From NCBI GenBank assembly GCA_023053545.1, contig JAKZAN010000084.1, forward strand, positions 62,001 through 126,000: a stretch of 64,000 bases of DNA. The letters are read 5' to 3'. The stretch comes from Lepidurus packardi (taxonomy: Eukaryota; Arthropoda; Branchiopoda; Notostraca; Triopsidae). Below the pieces are notes generated by a model. It did no database searches. It was not told where the DNA came from and saw only the letters and a program-made list of their open reading frames with translations. The translations under genes and the position numbers were made by a program. The first letter of the stretch is position 1; each line of letters begins with the position of its first letter. Shown one piece after another: positions 61,571-64,000 of this stretch.

Positions 61571-62528
61571 TCACATGTATTTAAAACAGTTACAATAGGT
61601 ATCAGTTATCGAAGTCTCGCCCAACCTGGTTGACATGGTTTCTCTAGCATTCTCGGCTTGCACGATCTGCCTCTAGTTCAGCAGGTCCTTAACAAGACAC
61701 ACGAACGAGTCTAAGATGAAGTGGTTTTGCTTGGCAGAAGTCTCAATATACATGATGCCACACGATTCAGCGTATCTCTAAGATAAAGGCGCGTTAGAAG
61801 CAGGTAGTGTGCGAGAGTACTTTGGCACGAGCACTGAGGGCAGGGTTGAACGGCAGGTCGGACTTGGTTCCCACCAGCAGCAACTTCTTTTTGAAGTCCT
61901 GGTGCCTTTTCACTAAATGGGCGTGTAGTTCAATGATAGAGTCGAAGGACTGAGGGTAGGTGAGGTCGAACACAAGCAAGACTCCATCGATAGTCCTGAA
62001 AAAGCCTTCCATGATAGATTTGAGCATGTCCTGACCCGAGATGTCCCACTACAGAGATTGAGAGATAGAAGAGAGAGAGAGTTTGAGCTAAAGTAGGGTA
62101 CTTACAATCCTTAGTTTTATGAGGTAGTTGCCTAGAATCAGTTTTTTAAACCTCTATAATTTATTGTGGTCGTTGTCAAATGGGATTGCTGTTTACAATG
62201 TATATATTTCAGTAGCACTCCTCACAAGGCTATTTTTTAAGCATATGCAAAAAACCAATGGTCAATGGTCTGTCCTCCTTCCACTCTTGGGAAGATGAGA
62301 TACACATTCACACGATATCCGTGAAGAATGATTTTAAACAAGAACACTTACCAGATCGGTGCCTGTGGTGTTGGCGATGTTCTAGTTGAAAGACCCTTCG
62401 AGGAAGGCCTGGAGGATGCTGGACTTGCCGACGTCGAGGTCACCGATGAGTGCAAGCTGGTAGGACTTCTCGATGGGGTCTGCAGGTTCTTTGTCAGACT
62501 GGATACTGTACGCGCTGGTCCTGTACAT
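61571..62528 (-). CDS. Divergent Rab-like small GTPase
   Basis: Four exons (62528-62352, 62153-62106, 62048-61821, 61777-61571); 219 residues, sum divisible by three. The 48-nt micro-exon supplies strands beta2-beta3 (KKLILGNYLIKLRI). G1 'GDLDVGKSS', G2 'NTTGTDL', G3 'WDISGQD' (usually WDTAGQE), 'LLVFDLTYPQSFDSI', G4 'GTKSDL' (usually NKxD) and G5 'ETSAK'. G4 has Thr in place of Asn and G3 lacks the catalytic Gln-Glu context, so nucleotide handling may be atypical. The C-terminus is 'YCNCFKYM', lacking a terminal CC/CxC, so prenylation is doubtful. The first intron is the longest seen (198 nt). Confidence 0.8.
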
Positions 62529-62599
62529 GTGCGGGGAACAACAATTTTTTGGGATTAGGGCACGATCCAAAATAAAATTCGAAACTAATACACAAAATT

Positions 62600-62695
62600 C
62601 GTATAGCCAACAAAAATATTTTGTGTGTGTGTGTAGGGATTCGGTCTGCGCAATATATTCTCTCATTCTCGCTCTCACTCTCTCTCTCTATGTAT
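62600..62695 (+). repeat. Microsatellites (GT)n and (TC)n
   Basis: A GTGTGTGTGTGT run at about 62620-62633 and a CTCTCTCTCTCT-like run at about 62662-62690 lie upstream of the Rab gene, in its 5' flank. Confidence 0.7.
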
Positions 62696-62720
62696 AATTC
62701 CTTAATAATAGATCATCAGG

Positions 62721-63741
62721 TCACATGAAGATGTTTTTTTAGAGCATTTATAAGAGTTGACTCGCTGTCGGTCGTTTGTCGGGGTCCACTCGCAACAGTA
62801 CTTAGATGCATCTCTTGATTTTCTCGCTCACTTCACATTTGGCCGGGAACTTGTACTGAGCTTTGTCAATGGCTTCGAATAGCTTCATCAGGGGTTCTAC
62901 ATCAAATGGCAAACGTCCAGTCGCTGCACAAAATAATGACACCCCGAGGGACCACATGTCAGCCTTATCCCCCTCAAAACCTCGTTTGTCCTTCTCTTAG
63001 AGAGTCTCGGGCGCCATGAAATGGTAGGTTCCTTCGCTGCCTCGCAATCTTTCATCCCCGCTTTTTTGCTAAGTTGATCTGCCGAAATCGATGATTTTGA
63101 CAGTGTCGTCTGTTGCGATCAAGATATTCTGGGGCTTGATGTCTCTGTGGTAGATCCTTCTACTATGGACTGATGGCAGAGAATGGCTGATAGGTATGGG
63201 ATAAAGTTACGATATTGAAGACCCTTGAGGATTTGGATGAGATATTTTTCTAGATTTTCTTGAGTGTGTTTTGACACGCTGAATCTGCTGGTAGAAGAGT
63301 TCCAGGCGGCTAGTTCACCCTTCTCACAGTGATCTATGATCAGGTAGAGCTTTCCATTTTCCTTATCGTCTAGAACTTCTTTAAGTTTGATAACGTTGGG
63401 ATGATTGAGGGTTTTCATGATCTCTAGCTCCTTGAGGATTTCATCGGCCAGCGAAACATAGACAGCTGTAGACGAACAGACGGACACAGATCAGATGAAG
63501 GAAGAGAGTTACTTTTTCCTTCAGAAGTGCGTACAATGCGGGTTTTCTTCTTAAGAAGGTAGAGACTGAATTTTTTCATGGCATAAGGTTTGTTATTATC
63601 GGAAGTATCCTTGACGAGTTTGATTTTGGCGTGTTTGCTTTCGCCGATGTGCGGGCCGACAAGGTACTGGTTTAGGAGTTTACCAGAGGGGGTCTTGATG
63701 CGTTTGATATCGGTAGTAAATTTGGAGTGGTAGGGCTCCAT
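62721..63741 (-). CDS. CaMKK-like serine/threonine kinase
   Basis: Three exons (63741-63513, 63465-63211, 63169-62721); introns 47 and 41 nt; 310 residues, sum divisible by three. Text matches the CaMKK/GRIK class: '[19 protein letters not shown]', '[21 protein letters not shown]', [11 protein letters not shown], '[10 protein letters not shown]', '[11 protein letters not shown]', '[20 protein letters not shown]'. The glycine loop is poor in Gly ('[16 protein letters not shown]'), while the AMKK lysine, HRD and DFG remain. No C-terminal calmodulin-binding extension, so it resembles plant/fungal upstream SnRK1/AMPK kinases. Likely substrate: AMPK-type kinase T-loop, by family inference. Confidence 0.85.
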
Positions 63742-64000
63742 TTCTATATAAAAGGTCAGGACTAAAGTTTTTGGCCAGATTTTAAAAAATAGTCAGGAAA
63801 AGCAATACAAATGTAATATCTTGATTTCTTGCTATGTCACTACTCCGAACAGGAAAAAGAGGGAATTTTTAGTTAATTTTTAGGCTAACAGCGGAATCCG
63901 AAGAGGAAAAAGGGGAGTAAGTACGTAGATATGATGCATGGTCCATCCAGCTTCACTTTTCTTGATGAGTTCCAATACCTTAGACGCCCGTGATAAAACT
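63742..64000. other. Window-edge region, possible 3' end of another minus-strand gene
   Basis: On the minus strand from 64000 the frame '..VLELIKKSEAGWTMHHIYV' is open and protein-like to about 63925, where a GTACTTACT could be a splice donor. It may be the last visible exon of a gene that starts outside the window. Nothing else is seen. Confidence 0.3.

Overview
The window is nuclear DNA of a eukaryote in which TAA and TAG encode glutamine and TGA is the only stop codon. Dozens of conserved proteins (midasin, ADAT2, CLEC16A, LRRC49, a PIAS/Siz-type SUMO ligase, an ERK-like MAPK, Aurora and NEK kinases) read correctly only under this code, and all of them end in TGA. With the ciliary gene content this points to a ciliate; other lineages that read UAR as Gln (some diplomonads, oxymonads, green algae) cannot be excluded from sequence alone. 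There are about 30 confident genes on both strands, short intergenic gaps and no IES-like interruption of genes. Introns are tiny GT..AG introns, mostly 28-62 nt, so the DNA resembles a multi-gene somatic (macronuclear) chromosome. No telomere repeat, CRISPR array or tRNA was seen.

Layout. 1-12 kb: CAF-1 p60-like WD40 protein (5' partial), class-3 lipase, ADAT2, an LRR protein with one exon per repeat, a sperm-tail PG-rich (STPGR) protein, KTI12, an Aurora-like kinase with a long N-terminal tail, an orphan protein and a second STPGR protein. 12-25 kb: coiled-coil protein, C2H2/coiled-coil protein, low-complexity protein, a NEK kinase fused in one reading frame to intraflagellar-transport protein IFT57, a second coiled-coil protein, an NPSN-like SNARE, a centrin-like EF-hand protein, a FASTK/HPR-like mitochondrial protein and a PP6/PP4-type phosphatase. 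25-37 kb: CLEC16A, LRRC49, then a gene-poor 3.8-kb patch with a 156-bp-arm foldback, dispersed repeats and two tandem copies of a short SelW/Rdx-like gene, then an atypical MAPK. 37-49 kb: midasin (MDN1) as one 11.9-kb intronless exon. 49-64 kb: LETM1-like protein, RING/B-box protein, orphan genes, a four-TM protein, a helical-repeat protein, a small TM protein, a PIAS/Siz SUMO E3 ligase, a divergent Rab GTPase and a CaMKK-like kinase.

There is no operon logic, but many genes serve cilia or the cytoskeleton (NEK-IFT57, LRRC49, two STPGR proteins, centrin-like, MAPK, Aurora). Others are housekeeping: ribosome assembly (MDN1), tRNA modification (ADAT2, KTI12), chromatin (CAF-1), and membrane traffic or mitochondrial quality control (CLEC16A, NPSN SNARE, Rab, LETM1). 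Exon boundaries were built by hand from frame continuity plus GT..AG; for most spliced genes the exon lengths sum to a multiple of three, which supports the models.
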